Below, piece after piece: positions 9,953-18,102 of a DNA stretch of 64,000 nucleotides (its first letter is position 1; every line of letters starts with the position of its first letter). Both the position numbers and the translations under genes were made by a program. Origin of the DNA: CAVRGQ01 sp963720785 (GTDB lineage Bacteria; Actinomycetota; Acidimicrobiia; IMCC26256; DASPTH01); contig CAVRGQ010000009.1 of the NCBI GenBank assembly GCA_963720785.1, positions 248,001-312,000 of the forward strand, read 5' to 3'. A model generated the notes under the pieces. That model ran no database searches and was not told where the DNA came from. It saw only the letters and a program-made list of their open reading frames with translations.

Positions 9953-9971
9953 CTCACCCGATCACTCGGGG

Positions 9972-10673
9972 CTACGGGCGGACGGGCCGGCCCGCGGCCT
10001 CGTCGACCTTCACCCAGCCCTCGCCGGGCACGAGCCGGCGGATGATGCGCGCGGGGTTCCCCACCGCGACGCAGAAGTCGGGCAGCACCCCGGTGACCAC
10101 CGACCCCGCACCGACCGCCACGTTGCGCCCGATCTGCGCGCCGGGCAGCACGACCGTGCCGTGCCCGAGCCACGACCCGGCACCGACGCTGACCGGGCGC
10201 GACGGCGCGAACTGCCGGCCGAGCGGCGTGTCGGGGTCTTCGTAGCCGTGGTTGGCGTCGGTGATGTACACGTGGTGCCCGGTGAACACGTCGTCGCCGA
10301 TGACCACGCGGTCGTGGGCGACGATCCCACTCCCCTTGCCGATCAGGACGCGGTCGCCGATGCTCACGACCGGCGTGTGGTCGAGCACGTGACCCGGCAT
10401 CACGCCGGCGGAGAGGCTCGCGTAGGGGCCGATGATCACGTGCTCGCCGACGTCGATGTACTCCTCGCCGAACAGCGCGGTCACCGGGAAGCAGATCGCG
10501 GCGCCGTCGCCGAAGCGGTGGAAGCGCCGGGCGCGGCGCGACCGGGGGCCGATCGTGGCGATGCGGCCGACCTGGCGCCACAGCGCGTCGATCGCGTCAC
10601 CCGCGGCGGCGCGGGCATCGTCGAGACCCATACGGGCCGGAACCGGCAGGTCGGCCGGAACATCGGAAGGCAC
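9972..10673 (-). CDS. Left-handed beta-helix acyltransferase (WbbJ/maltose O-acetyltransferase type)
   Basis: 233 residues. The hexapeptide repeats of a left-handed parallel beta-helix are plain from about residue 75 on: VGEHVIIGPYASLSAG, IGDRVLIGKGSGIVAHDRVVIGDDVFTGHHVYI, then VGAGSWLGHGTVVLPGAQIGRNVAVGAGSVV. DANHGYEDPDTPLGRQ holds the His used as catalytic base in sugar and chloramphenicol acetyltransferases, and the C-terminal VGNPARIIRRL is the usual cap. It probably transfers an acetyl group to a sugar. The start GTG (10671-10673) lies 5 nt after TACGCT on the minus strand, so transcription is probably leaderless. Confidence 0.85.
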   Translation of the reverse strand: MPSDVPADLPVPARMGLDDARAAAGDAIDALWRQVGRIATIGPRSRRARRFHRFGDGAAICFPVTALFGEEYIDVGEHVIIGPYASLSAGVMPGHVLDHTPVVSIGDRVLIGKGSGIVAHDRVVIGDDVFTGHHVYITDANHGYEDPDTPLGRQFAPSRPVSVGAGSWLGHGTVVLPGAQIGRNVAVGAGSVVTGVLPDFCVAVGNPARIIRRLVPGEGWVKVDEAAGRPVRP

Positions 10674-10688
10674 GCCCGAGCGTAACGC

Positions 10689-10943
10689 TCAGTCGTTGCG
10701 CCGTTCGGCCCGGAGCGTGGCGCGGACGTTGCGCAGGAACACGAACGAGAGGAAGAGCCCGCCGAACACGACCACCAGCACGGCGGCGATCAGCACCGGC
10801 GGCCAACTCGTGTCGTGGCCGCGGATGCGGATCGGGACCTGCTCGTAGTACGGGGAGCCGGGCGTGGTCGTGGGCGTGGTGGTCGTAGCGACGACCAGCG
10901 CGAGGAGCACGACGACCACTGTACGATCCGCGCGGTCCTCCAC
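10689..10943 (-). CDS. Small two-segment membrane protein of unknown function
   Basis: 84 residues from a GTG at 10941-10943. Two hydrophobic segments are visible: VVVVLLALVVATTT, which may be a signal or anchor, and VLIAAVLVVVFGGLFLSFVFL near the end, followed by a basic tail (RNVRATLRAERRND). The Thr/Pro-rich stretch between them (TTTTPTTTPGSPYYEQVPIRIRGHD) would lie outside the cell. It faces the flotillin-like gene; the two start codons are about 50 bases apart with TACGAT (10922-10927) inside this gene serving the other strand. No family recognised. Confidence 0.55.
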   Translation of the reverse strand: MEDRADRTVVVVLLALVVATTTTPTTTPGSPYYEQVPIRIRGHDTSWPPVLIAAVLVVVFGGLFLSFVFLRNVRATLRAERRND

Positions 10944-10993
10944 AGGCCCGGCGGATGCCCGGGCACCGGTTCGAGGACGGGAGCGAGGCAGCA

Positions 10994-13124
10994 ATGCTCG
11001 GGACCATCGTCGCCATCGCCGTGATCGCGGTCATCGCGTTCGTGGTGTGGAGGTCGTTCCACTCCATCGGCTCGGCCGAGGTCGGCCTCGTCGCCAAGCG
11101 CTTCGCCTTCCGCAAGCTCAGCGACGACAACCCCATCGCCTTCCGCGGCGAGGCGGGCTACCAGGCCACGCTGCTCATGCCCGGGCTGCGCTTCAAGGTC
11201 TGGCCGATGTTCCGCGTCACCAAGTACCCCTGGGTGCAGGTGCCGGCGGGCGAGATCGGCGTGGTGATCGCGCAGGTCGGCGATCCGCTGCCCATCGGCG
11301 CGAAGAGCGCGGTGTACAAGCCGGAGCTCGAGAACTTCTCCGACATCGCGAGCTTCGTGGAGCACGGCGGGCAGAAGGGCGTGCAGCGCCCGGTGCTGCC
11401 GCCCGGCACCCTCGTGCCGATCCACCCGGTCGCGTTCATGGTGCTCACCGCGAACTCCGTGTACGGCCTCCCGATCTCGCCCGACCTCGCCGACCAGGGG
11501 CGCGGCGGCAAGCTCACTCCCGCGTCGTTCGGTCTCTCTCCCGATCAGTTGCGCGTCGTCGTGATCGCCCCCGACTCCGGCGTCGACATGGTCGGCGTGG
11601 TGACCACGCTCGAGGGCGAGCCGCTCCCGTCGGGCGACATCGCCAGCCGGCTCGGTGGCTTCGCCGACGTGTCGGTGATCGAGGCGTCGAACCAGGGTGG
11701 CGACACCAATACGACCGACGCCGAGCTCATCGACCTGCTGCTCGGCAGCAAGAACACGCTGCACAACAACTACCAGGACTTCCAGGCGTTCCTGGACGCC
11801 GGCGGGAAGATCGGTCTGCAGCACGACACCCTCCTGTACGGCGCCTACCTGCTGAACCCGTTCCTCGTGCGCGTCGACCTCGTGCCGATGCTCGTGGTGA
11901 ACCAGGGCGAGGTCGCGGTGATCAAGGGCTTCGTGGGCCTGCCCACCGCCGACACGTCGGGCGAGGAGTTCAAGTTCGGCTCGATCGTCCGGCCCGGCCA
12001 CCGCGGCATCTGGCAGGAGCCGTTGCGCACCGGCAAGTACGCGATCAACCCGCGCGTGTACGCGGCGGAGATCGTGCCCACGTTCATCCTCACGCTGAAC
12101 TGGGCGGAGGCGAGCTCCGAGGCGCACGACCTCGACGCCCATCTCTCGTCGATCATCGGCAAGAGCCGCGAGGGCTTCGTGTTCCAGATCGACCTGCAGG
12201 TGCAGATCCACGTGCCCGACACGCGCGGCACCAAAGGTGATCTCGATGGTCGGCACGATGCGCAACCTCGTGAGCGAGGTGCTGCAGAGCGCGGTGGGCA
12301 ACCACTTCCGCAACACCCTCCAGGCCCTCGAGGCGGTGCGCTTCATCGAGACCCGCCAGGAGGTGCAGGCCGCCGCGTTCGAGGCCATCACCGGCTACCT
12401 GCAGCAGTACCAGGTCGAGACGAAGGGCGTCTACATCCAGGACGTCGTGTTCCCCGTCGAGCTGGTCCGCGTGCTCACCGAGCGCGAGATCGCCAACCAG
12501 GAGAAGGCCACGTTCGAGGAGCAGCAGCGCGCGGAGACGTCGCGCATCGAGATGGAGAAGGCGAAGGGCACCGCGAACATGCAGGCCCAGCTCGCGAGCG
12601 CGCAGGTGGGCGTGCAGATCAAGACCAACGAGGCGCAGGCGCGCGAGGCCGAGGCCAAGGGTGAGGCGGCCTACGTGCAGCTCACCGGTGAGGCGGAGGC
12701 CGCGCGCACGCAGGCCATCGGTCTCGCCGAGGCCAAGGCCACCGAGGCGCTCGGCCTGGCGCGCGCCACCGGCTTCGAGGCGCAGAAGGAGGCGCTCGGC
12801 GGGCCCGCCACCGCGGTGGTGGCGGTGGCCAACGCCGTCGCCGACGGCCACATCACCATCGTGCCCGAGGTGCTCGTCACCGGCGGGGGTGGCGCGTTCG
12901 AGGGCCTCGCGGCCACCTTCATGCGCTCGCTCACGAGCGGCAACGGCAACGGGAAGGGCAACGGGAAGGGCGACGGCAAGGACGACGGCAAGGACGACGG
13001 TCCTGGTGCTGTGGTCGACCCGGCCGAGCCGACCCCGGCCTCGCAGCTCGTCGGCGCCGAGGTCGGCGAAGCCGACGCGACCGGCCTCCCCGTGGTGCCA
13101 TCCGAGATGCCGCCCGAGCGGTAG
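10994..13124 (+). CDS. Flotillin-like SPFH-domain membrane protein, one frame change
   Basis: About 710 residues. One N-terminal membrane helix (LGTIVAIAVIAVIAFVVW) anchors a large SPFH/band-7 region: VWPMFRVTKYPWVQVPAGEIGVVIAQVG, later NPFLVRVDLVPMLVVNQGEVAVIKGFVG, and the end of the domain QIDLQVQIHVPDTRG. At 12230-12236 the sequence CACCAAAGGTGATC shifts the frame; removing one A restores TKVISMVGTMRNLVSEVLQ. A long Ala/Glu/Gln coiled coil follows (EQQRAETSRIEMEKAKG to ATEALGLARATG), then a Gly/Asn/Lys/Asp tract. Such proteins form oligomeric membrane scaffolds. ATG 10994 has GGGAGCGAGG upstream; TACGAT at 10922 is a candidate promoter. Confidence 0.82.
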
Positions 13125-14135
13125 TCAGTCGCGGTCGACGCCGAGCACGTAGGCGAGGAGATCCCTCCCGTGCTCGGAGGCGAGGGCGATGTCGTGCACG
13201 TCGCGCTCGACGCCCGCGAGGTACTGGTAGCGCACGACGTCGCAGTCGTGGTGACGGTTGGGGAAGATGCCCCCGAACCGGAACCCGAGATCGACCACAC
13301 CGTCACCGACGAGCGCGGTGCCGGGATCGGCGAGCGGGAGGTCGACGTACACACAGTCGATGCCCTCGTCGTGCGCGAAGTCGCGTGCTGCGTGCACCGC
13401 CGCGAGCAGGTCGTCGCCCACCGTGAGCGCGGTCACGATCAGGTGGTTGTGGTCCTCCCGGCGCTCGTGGTGCACCTCGCCGGCAGGCGGGAGCGTGGCG
13501 CCGGCCGGCGGATCGACCAGCGAGCCGCTCAGGCCGGCGTTGGTGAGGATGGTGCGGATCATCTCGCGGTCGCGCGGTGGCGCATACACGGGACGGTCGT
13601 GGCCGTCGTTGGTCTTCAGGTAGTAGAGAACCACCGACTGGCGGTGCGCCTTGGCGTCGATCGCCGCGTACTCCACCGACGCGGGGATGTAGCCCACCAG
13701 CACGCCCGTCTCCACCGCACCGAGCGCGACGTTGGCCTTCTGGCTGTAGGGGTGCGCGGCGGTCGCCTCGCTGTAGAGCCCGAAGATGCCGGTGCGGCCC
13801 GCCCAGTCGGCCGCCGAGCGTTTGAGGTCGGTGAACACGTGGTGCCCGCGGTACTCGGGGTCGACGACGGCCTGGCCCGACTCGGCCACGTCGTCGTCGG
13901 CCTCGTTGCGCAGCAACGCCAGGTGGGCCACGACATCGTCGCCCGTCGACGCCACGGTGGAGTGCATCGTGCCCGCGCGCAGCCGTCGAGCGATCTCGTC
14001 GGGGTCGTACACCCAGGCCTGGTCGTAGGAGTCGCCGTAGCAGCGCCGGACCAGCGCGGTGAACGCCGCCGCCTCCTCGGGGGCGAGGTCGCGCACGAAG
14101 AGTTCCCGGTCGCCCAGTTCCGATTCGTCGGTCAT
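13125..14135 (-). CDS. GNAT-fold N-acetyltransferase-like protein, two-part
   Basis: 336 residues, cytoplasmic. The N-terminal half (about 10-160) has a GNAT layout: LFVRDLAPEEAAAFTALVRRCYG, then VVAHLALLR, and VVDPEYRGHHVFTDLKRSAADWAG, which matches the acetyl-CoA-binding turn region with the usual Arg-Gly replaced by RGHHV. The C-terminal half contains LIVTALTVGDDLLAAVHAARDFAHDEGIDCVYVDLPLADPG, a second alpha/beta unit with no family I can name. The ATG at 14133-14135 is chosen for family-like length. The stop directly abuts the stop of the flotillin-like gene, with no space for an independent terminator. Confidence 0.65.
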   Translation of the reverse strand: MTDESELGDRELFVRDLAPEEAAAFTALVRRCYGDSYDQAWVYDPDEIARRLRAGTMHSTVASTGDDVVAHLALLRNEADDDVAESGQAVVDPEYRGHHVFTDLKRSAADWAGRTGIFGLYSEATAAHPYSQKANVALGAVETGVLVGYIPASVEYAAIDAKAHRQSVVLYYLKTNDGHDRPVYAPPRDREMIRTILTNAGLSGSLVDPPAGATLPPAGEVHHERREDHNHLIVTALTVGDDLLAAVHAARDFAHDEGIDCVYVDLPLADPGTALVGDGVVDLGFRFGGIFPNRHHDCDVVRYQYLAGVERDVHDIALASEHGRDLLAYVLGVDRD

Positions 14136-14264
14136 GGGCGCCAGGGTGGCACGCGCCCGACGGCCTCCCGCAATCCCGGCCTCGATCACGGCTCCACCCC
14201 GACGCCCGCGAATACCTCCAAGTGGGCACTCAACCTCGGGCTTCCGACGCCCGAAGTAATCGGC

Positions 14265-14378
14265 ATGGAACTACGACACCTGACGGAAGACAGAGTGCGC
14301 ATCGAGAAGCGCCGCCGGGCCGTGATCGTCACCGGCGTCACGATCTTTGCGATCGTCGCCCGCCTGTTCATGTTCTGA
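14265..14378 (+). CDS. Possible small single-span membrane protein
   Basis: A 37-codon frame (MELRHLTEDRVRIEKRRRAV then IVTGVTIFAIVARLFMF): a charged N-terminus, a cluster of basic residues and one hydrophobic C-terminal helix. The basic cluster would stay in the cytoplasm. No Shine-Dalgarno is obvious. An inverted repeat TCGGGC-N7-GCCCGA lies about 20 bases upstream, and a stable hairpin follows the stop. I do not recognise a family; the gene is supported only by amphipathic composition and its bracketing by structured DNA. Confidence 0.35.
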   Translation: MELRHLTEDRVRIEKRRRAVIVTGVTIFAIVARLFMF

Positions 14379-14380
14379 GC

Positions 14381-14402
14381 CCTCGCGATCGAGGCCGCGA
14401 GG
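14381..14402. terminator. Hairpin between convergent genes
   Basis: CCTCGCG (14381-14387) pairs with CGCGAGG (14396-14402) across an 8-base loop, three bases after the small plus-strand frame and before the stop of the convergent winged-helix gene. There is no T-run, as is common for high-G+C actinobacterial terminators. Confidence 0.4.
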
Positions 14403-14424
14403 ACTGCGTCGTACGGGCCCGCGC

Positions 14425-14746
14425 TCACGACGCCCGGTAGCGGTACCCGAACCCGCGCACGGACTCGATCCGCGAGTGGTGGGCATCGAAGCCCAGCTTG
14501 CGGCGCAGGCGCAGCACCGCGAACTTCACCCGGTCACGCCCCACGCCGGTGGGGTCCTCCCAGGCCTGTTCCAGCAACTGGTCCGGCGAGAGCACCTGGC
14601 CCGCGTGGCGCACCAACGCGGCGAGGAGCCGCCACTCGGTGGGCGTGAGCGAGACCGGCTCACCCCGCACCGCGACTTCGCCGCGTCGCGAACTCCACGC
14701 TCACCACACCGTCGTCGAAGCGCTCCGCGCGCTCGTCGTCGTCCAT
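14425..14746 (-). CDS. Stand-alone OmpR-type winged-helix DNA-binding protein, one frame change
   Basis: About 106 residues. The DNA-binding domain is clear: VSLTPTEWRLLAALVRHAGQVLSPDQLL, then GVGRDRVKFAVLRLRRKLGFD (recognition helix) and SRIESVRGFGYRY (wing), as in the C-terminal half of OmpR/PhoB response regulators. No receiver domain is encoded upstream: the start ATG at 14744-14746 gives only MDDDERAERFDDGVVSVEF before the domain. A one-base frame change near 14680-14690 separates that short N-terminus from the domain. A complete, receiver-less member may be regulated without phosphorylation. CAAACT 6 nt upstream is a weak leaderless -10. Confidence 0.65.
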
Positions 14747-14898
14747 CCGTCCAGTTTGGGCCATCCCGGTGCCGGCCGGGGTTCCTTCCCGGGTGCGGTC
14801 CGGTTGCAAAGATCCACCACTCGGAGTGTGAGGGTCGCTACTCTCAGTGCGGAAATCACACGGGTGTCATTCCCGGGACTGCTGGGAGGCAGGAGATC

Positions 14899-15153
14899 AT
14901 GAGCCCACGACGACTGCGCTTCGAGGCCCGGGTGTTCCGGGGCGAGTCGGTGGCCTTCGAGGCCTGTGCCGGCTTCCGCGGCCTCCCGACGGCCGGCGCC
15001 GAGGCCGGCACCGAACCCGGCGTGTGCCACTGCGGTTGGTTCGAGGACGACCACCACTACCGGGCGCGCGTGCCCGCCCGGTCCCCGTCGGTGCTGCGGC
15101 GCCGTGTCCCCGTGGGCCTGCCGATCGCCGCGTTCGGCCGCCGGGCGTCCTAG
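14899..15153 (+). CDS. Small protein of unknown function with a strong ribosome-binding site
   Basis: 84 residues, basic and Arg-rich, with two Cys in CHCGW and one in EACAGF. Not recognised. The start ATG at 14899 is supported by GGGAGGCAGGAG just upstream, unusual in this window where most starts lack such a site, and by TACTCT (14839-14844) at a suitable distance for a promoter with a leader of about 50 bases. It converges on the Ku gene across a short palindrome. Confidence 0.5.
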   Translation: MSPRRLRFEARVFRGESVAFEACAGFRGLPTAGAEAGTEPGVCHCGWFEDDHHYRARVPARSPSVLRRRVPVGLPIAAFGRRAS

Positions 15154-15160
15154 ACGCAGG

Positions 15161-15177
15161 CCCGGTCCGAGACCGGG
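15161..15177. terminator. Short perfect hairpin in a convergent gap
   Basis: CCCGGTC (15161-15167) and GACCGGG (15171-15177) form a 7-bp stem with a CGA loop in the 45-base gap between the small plus-strand gene and Ku. Position and strength suit a bidirectional terminator; there is no T tract. Confidence 0.4.
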
Positions 15178-15198
15178 ATCGAAGCCGCGCGCGGCAGG

Positions 15199-16206
15199 TC
15201 AGGCGCTCTTGCGCACGCGCTTGGCCGGAGCCGCCTTCGTGACCGTCTTCTTGGCCGCGGCCTTTTTGGGCGCGGCCTTCTTCACGACCTTCTTCTTGGG
15301 CGCGGCCTTCGCCGCTGGCCGCTTCGCGGGTTCGTCGGCGGCGGGCGGCAGCGCCTCGTCGTCGGCTTGGTCGTCGTCGGAGGCGGCGGCATCGGTGCGA
15401 GCCGAGCCGCGGCCCTTCGCGGCCTGACGGGCGCCGGAGCGGGCGAGGCTCGCCTCGAGCGCGGCCATGAGGTCGAGCACCTTGCCCGGCTCCTCGGGCA
15501 CGTCGTGCTGCACGATCTCCTCGCCCGCGGCCTTCCTGTCGATGAGCGCGAGCAGGTCCTCGCGGTACTCGTCGCGGTACTTCTCGGGATCGAACGTGCC
15601 GGTGAGTGCGGCCACGAGCTGACGCGCCATCTCGAGCTCGCGCTCGGAGGGATCGTTCTCCGTTTCCGGCAACGCTCCGTCGCGGTCGGCGGCGAGCACT
15701 TCGTCGTGGTACCGCATGGTCTCCAGGCACAGCACACCGTCGAGCGGGCGGATCGCGACGAGCGATTCCTTCGACCGCATCACGATGCGGCCGATCGCGA
15801 CCTTCTGCTCCTCCTCCATCACGTCGACGAGGAGGCGGTAGGGCTTGGCCGCGTCCTTGTCGGGGATGAGGTAGTAGGGCTGCTCGAAGTACACGGGGTC
15901 GATGTCGGCGAGGTCGACGAAGTCCTCGATCTCGATCGACCGGCTCGACTTGGGCTTCAGCGTGTCGAGCTCATCGGGCTCGATCACCACGTAGCGCCCG
16001 GCCTCGAGCTCGTAGCCCTTGACGATCTGGTCGTAGGCGACCTCGTCGCCGGTGGCCTCCGACACCCGGCGCATCCGCACGCGTGCGTTGGTGCCCGCCT
16101 CCAACTGGTGGAAGCGCACGTCCTTCGACTTGGTGGCCGACACGAGTCGGACGGGCACCGTCACCAGCCCGAAGCTGATCGATCCGGTCCAAATGGCTTG
16201 CGGCAC
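15199..16206 (-). CDS. Ku DNA end-binding protein
   Basis: 335 residues, slightly longer than typical bacterial Ku. The start GTG gives PQAIWTGSISFGLVTVPVRLVSAT, the standard Ku N-terminus; later LDTLKPKSSRSIEIEDFVDLADIDPVYFEQPYYL and YRLLVDVMEEEQKVAIGRIVMRSKESLVAIRP form the DNA-encircling core. After about residue 260 comes an Ala/Lys-rich tail of AAKK/KKAAPKK units like that of mycobacterial Ku, which helps DNA binding. AGGGAGAAGG precedes the start. It is transcribed divergently from a LigD-type polymerase gene 63 bases away; both act in non-homologous end joining. Confidence 0.95.
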   Translation of the reverse strand: MPQAIWTGSISFGLVTVPVRLVSATKSKDVRFHQLEAGTNARVRMRRVSEATGDEVAYDQIVKGYELEAGRYVVIEPDELDTLKPKSSRSIEIEDFVDLADIDPVYFEQPYYLIPDKDAAKPYRLLVDVMEEEQKVAIGRIVMRSKESLVAIRPLDGVLCLETMRYHDEVLAADRDGALPETENDPSERELEMARQLVAALTGTFDPEKYRDEYREDLLALIDRKAAGEEIVQHDVPEEPGKVLDLMAALEASLARSGARQAAKGRGSARTDAAASDDDQADDEALPPAADEPAKRPAAKAAPKKKVVKKAAPKKAAAKKTVTKAAPAKRVRKSA

Positions 16207-16269
16207 TTGCCTTCTCCCTGAGCTGCAACCCCCGGCGGGGCTCCCGGGGGCCTACTACCTTCGCAGGTC

Positions 16270-17199
16270 GTGGCCCCTCGGTCCAAGAACCCCGCCGGCA
16301 AGTCTGCTCCCACCGAGGTCGTGGTCGATGGCCGACGCCTGCGCCTCACCAATCTCGACAAGGTGTTGTACCCCGTCACGGGCTTCACCAAAGGCGACGT
16401 GATCCACTACTACAGCGTGATCGCGCCGGTGATGCTCCCCCACCTGCACGACCGACCCGTCACCATGCTGCGCCTCCCCGACGGGGTGACCGGTGAGCGG
16501 TTCTTCGAGAAGCGCTGCCCCAAGCACCGGCCCGACTGGCTGCCCACGGTGCCGCTCGACGCCGACTCCGACATCGGCGCCTGCTCGATCGACGAACCCG
16601 CCGCGCTGGTGTGGACCGCCAACCTCGCCGCGCTGGAGCTGCACACGCCCCAGGCGCGCGCGGCGGATCCCTGGAAGCCGACCGCCATCGTGTTCGACCT
16701 CGATCCCGGACCGGGCACCGATCTCGTCGACTGCGCGCGGGTCGGGTTGGAGCTGCGCGAGCTGCTGGTGCAGCTGGAGCTCGATGCGGTGGTGAAGACC
16801 TCGGGGTCGAAGGGCCTGCACCTGTCGGTGGGCATCCGGCCGTCGGTCGACGACGAGCACACCAAGGGGTTCGCGAACGCGCTCGGCCGGGTGCTCGAGT
16901 CGCGCGACGCGAAGCGGGTGACGACGAACATGGCGAAGGCGGAACGCGGCGGCAAGGTGTTCGTCGACTGGAGCCAGAACGACCGCCACAAGACCACAGT
17001 GTGCGCGTACTCGTTGCGCGCCACCGACGCGCCCGGCGTGTCCACCCCCGTGTCGTGGGACGAGGTGGAGGTGTGCGCCGACGGCGACACCGACGCGCTC
17101 GTGTTCACCCCCGACGACGTGCTCGCACGCGTCGACGACCTCGGCGACCTCTTCGAGGCGAGCCTCACCGCCGAGCAGTACCTCCCCGACCTCGCCTGA
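16270..17199 (+). CDS. LigD-type DNA polymerase (PolDom) for end joining, stand-alone
   Basis: 309 residues, the size of an isolated PolDom. The primase-polymerase core carries the catalytic pair D143 and D145 in IVFDLDPGPG, the nucleotide-binding stretch VVKTSGSKGLHLSVGI and the later VFVDWSQNDRHKTTVCAYSLRA with the third acidic residue. No phosphoesterase or ligase domain is attached, and no ATP-dependent ligase is found elsewhere in the window, so it must work with a ligase encoded elsewhere. The GTG start follows TACCTT (16256-16261) by 8 nt. It fills gaps, often with ribonucleotides, at Ku-bound breaks. Confidence 0.93.
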   Translation: MAPRSKNPAGKSAPTEVVVDGRRLRLTNLDKVLYPVTGFTKGDVIHYYSVIAPVMLPHLHDRPVTMLRLPDGVTGERFFEKRCPKHRPDWLPTVPLDADSDIGACSIDEPAALVWTANLAALELHTPQARAADPWKPTAIVFDLDPGPGTDLVDCARVGLELRELLVQLELDAVVKTSGSKGLHLSVGIRPSVDDEHTKGFANALGRVLESRDAKRVTTNMAKAERGGKVFVDWSQNDRHKTTVCAYSLRATDAPGVSTPVSWDEVEVCADGDTDALVFTPDDVLARVDDLGDLFEASLTAEQYLPDLA

Positions 17200-17202
17200 C
17201 CC

Positions 17203-17253
17203 CGAACTTGCGTCACCCAACCCCCTATAGGGGCCTCGAACGACGCAAGTTCG
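17203..17253. repeat. Intergenic palindromic repeat, copy 1
   Basis: Arms CGAACTTGCGTC (17203-17214) and GACGCAAGTTCG (17242-17253) are perfect 12-bp complements. The loop holds a nested palindrome CCCCTATAGGGG (17222-17233) and the segment CTATAGGGGCCTCG, which is identical in copy 4 (43742-43795). It fills the gap between convergent polymerase and ABC permease genes. Confidence 0.7.
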
Positions 17254-17261
17254 AGGGAGGG

Positions 17262-18102
17262 CTAGCTGAGGATGTCCTTGCGGCGGAAGTGCCAGGCGGC
17301 GATCGCCGACGAAGACGGCGATGTAGCAGAGCGGGAGCAGTGCGCCCTTGCCCATGTCGCTGCTGACGGAGTTCTTCGTGAACATGTCGATCCACGCGCC
17401 GTCGTAGTGGGTGGGCATCACGTTGCGGATGGCGCTCGGGATCGAGTCGATCGAGTCGAGGATCGTGCGACGTGATGTAGAGGCCCACGCCGGCGAACAC
17501 GGCGCCAGTGGGCGCGTCGGTGATCGTCGACACGAGGAACGAGAACGCCGACCACGGTGCTGAGCGTCCACGACACGTACACCGTCGCGATCGCGAGGTG
17601 CCCGAGCAGGTCCAGGTTGGACTGCGAGTACTGCGTGAGGATCGGCACGTTCAGCGGGTGCAGCCCGAACGCGATCGCCCCGGCGATCAACCCGGTGAGC
17701 ACCACCAGCGACACCGCGATCCACGCGCACAGCATGGCGACGAAGAACTTCGCGCCGAGCAGTCGCATGCGCGAGATCGGCCGCATCAGCAGGTAGCGCA
17801 GGTTGCCCCACGACGCCTCGCCGGCGATGGCATCGCCGCCGAACACCGCGACCACGATCACGAGCAGGAACACGCTCATCAGGCGCAGCGCGGACGCGGG
17901 CATCACCCAGCCGCTCTGCGTGGACAGGAAGCGCAGTGCCGATCCGCCGGGGCCGCCGCCGTCGCTCCCGCGCGGAGTCGGGCGGGTTGGTCTTGATCGC
18001 GATCGTCATGATGACCGGGATCGCGATCACGATTCCGTACGTGATGTAGGTGCGGAGGCGCCGCAGCGCCTTGACCGACTCGACCCGCAGGAGGGCGATC
18101 AT
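17262..18102 (-). CDS. ABC-2 type exporter permease with four frame changes
   Basis: Membrane subunit of a two-gene exporter. It starts at ATG 18100-18102, overlapping the stop of the ATPase gene (ATGA). Segments read in different frames join into one protein: RVESVKALRRLRTYITYGIVIAIPVIMT; SGWVMPASALRLMSVFLLVIVVAVFGGDAIAGE; LRYLLMRPISRMRLLGAKF; ITDAPTGAVFAGVGLYIT; ILDSIDSIPSAIRNVMPTHYDGAWIDMF; and AAWHFRRKDILS before TAG at 17262-17264. Frame changes fall near 17985, 17540, 17470 and 17315. About six hydrophobic helices are visible. The middle resembles ABC-2 permeases that end in WxxFxRKDI. Four indels in 840 bases is the highest density in the window. Confidence 0.7.

Noticed and set aside
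12940..13000. GC-rich tandem repeat in the flotillin gene as a recombination hotspot
   Set aside because: It is explained by the encoded Gly/Asn/Lys/Asp tail; no direct evidence of expansion or mobile DNA.
16255..17261. Very long minus-strand frame across the LigD polymerase
   Set aside because: It reads the complement of the polymerase gene, with His/Arg/Gly-rich composition and no domain; only its 17.3-18.1 kb part carries real ABC permease fragments.
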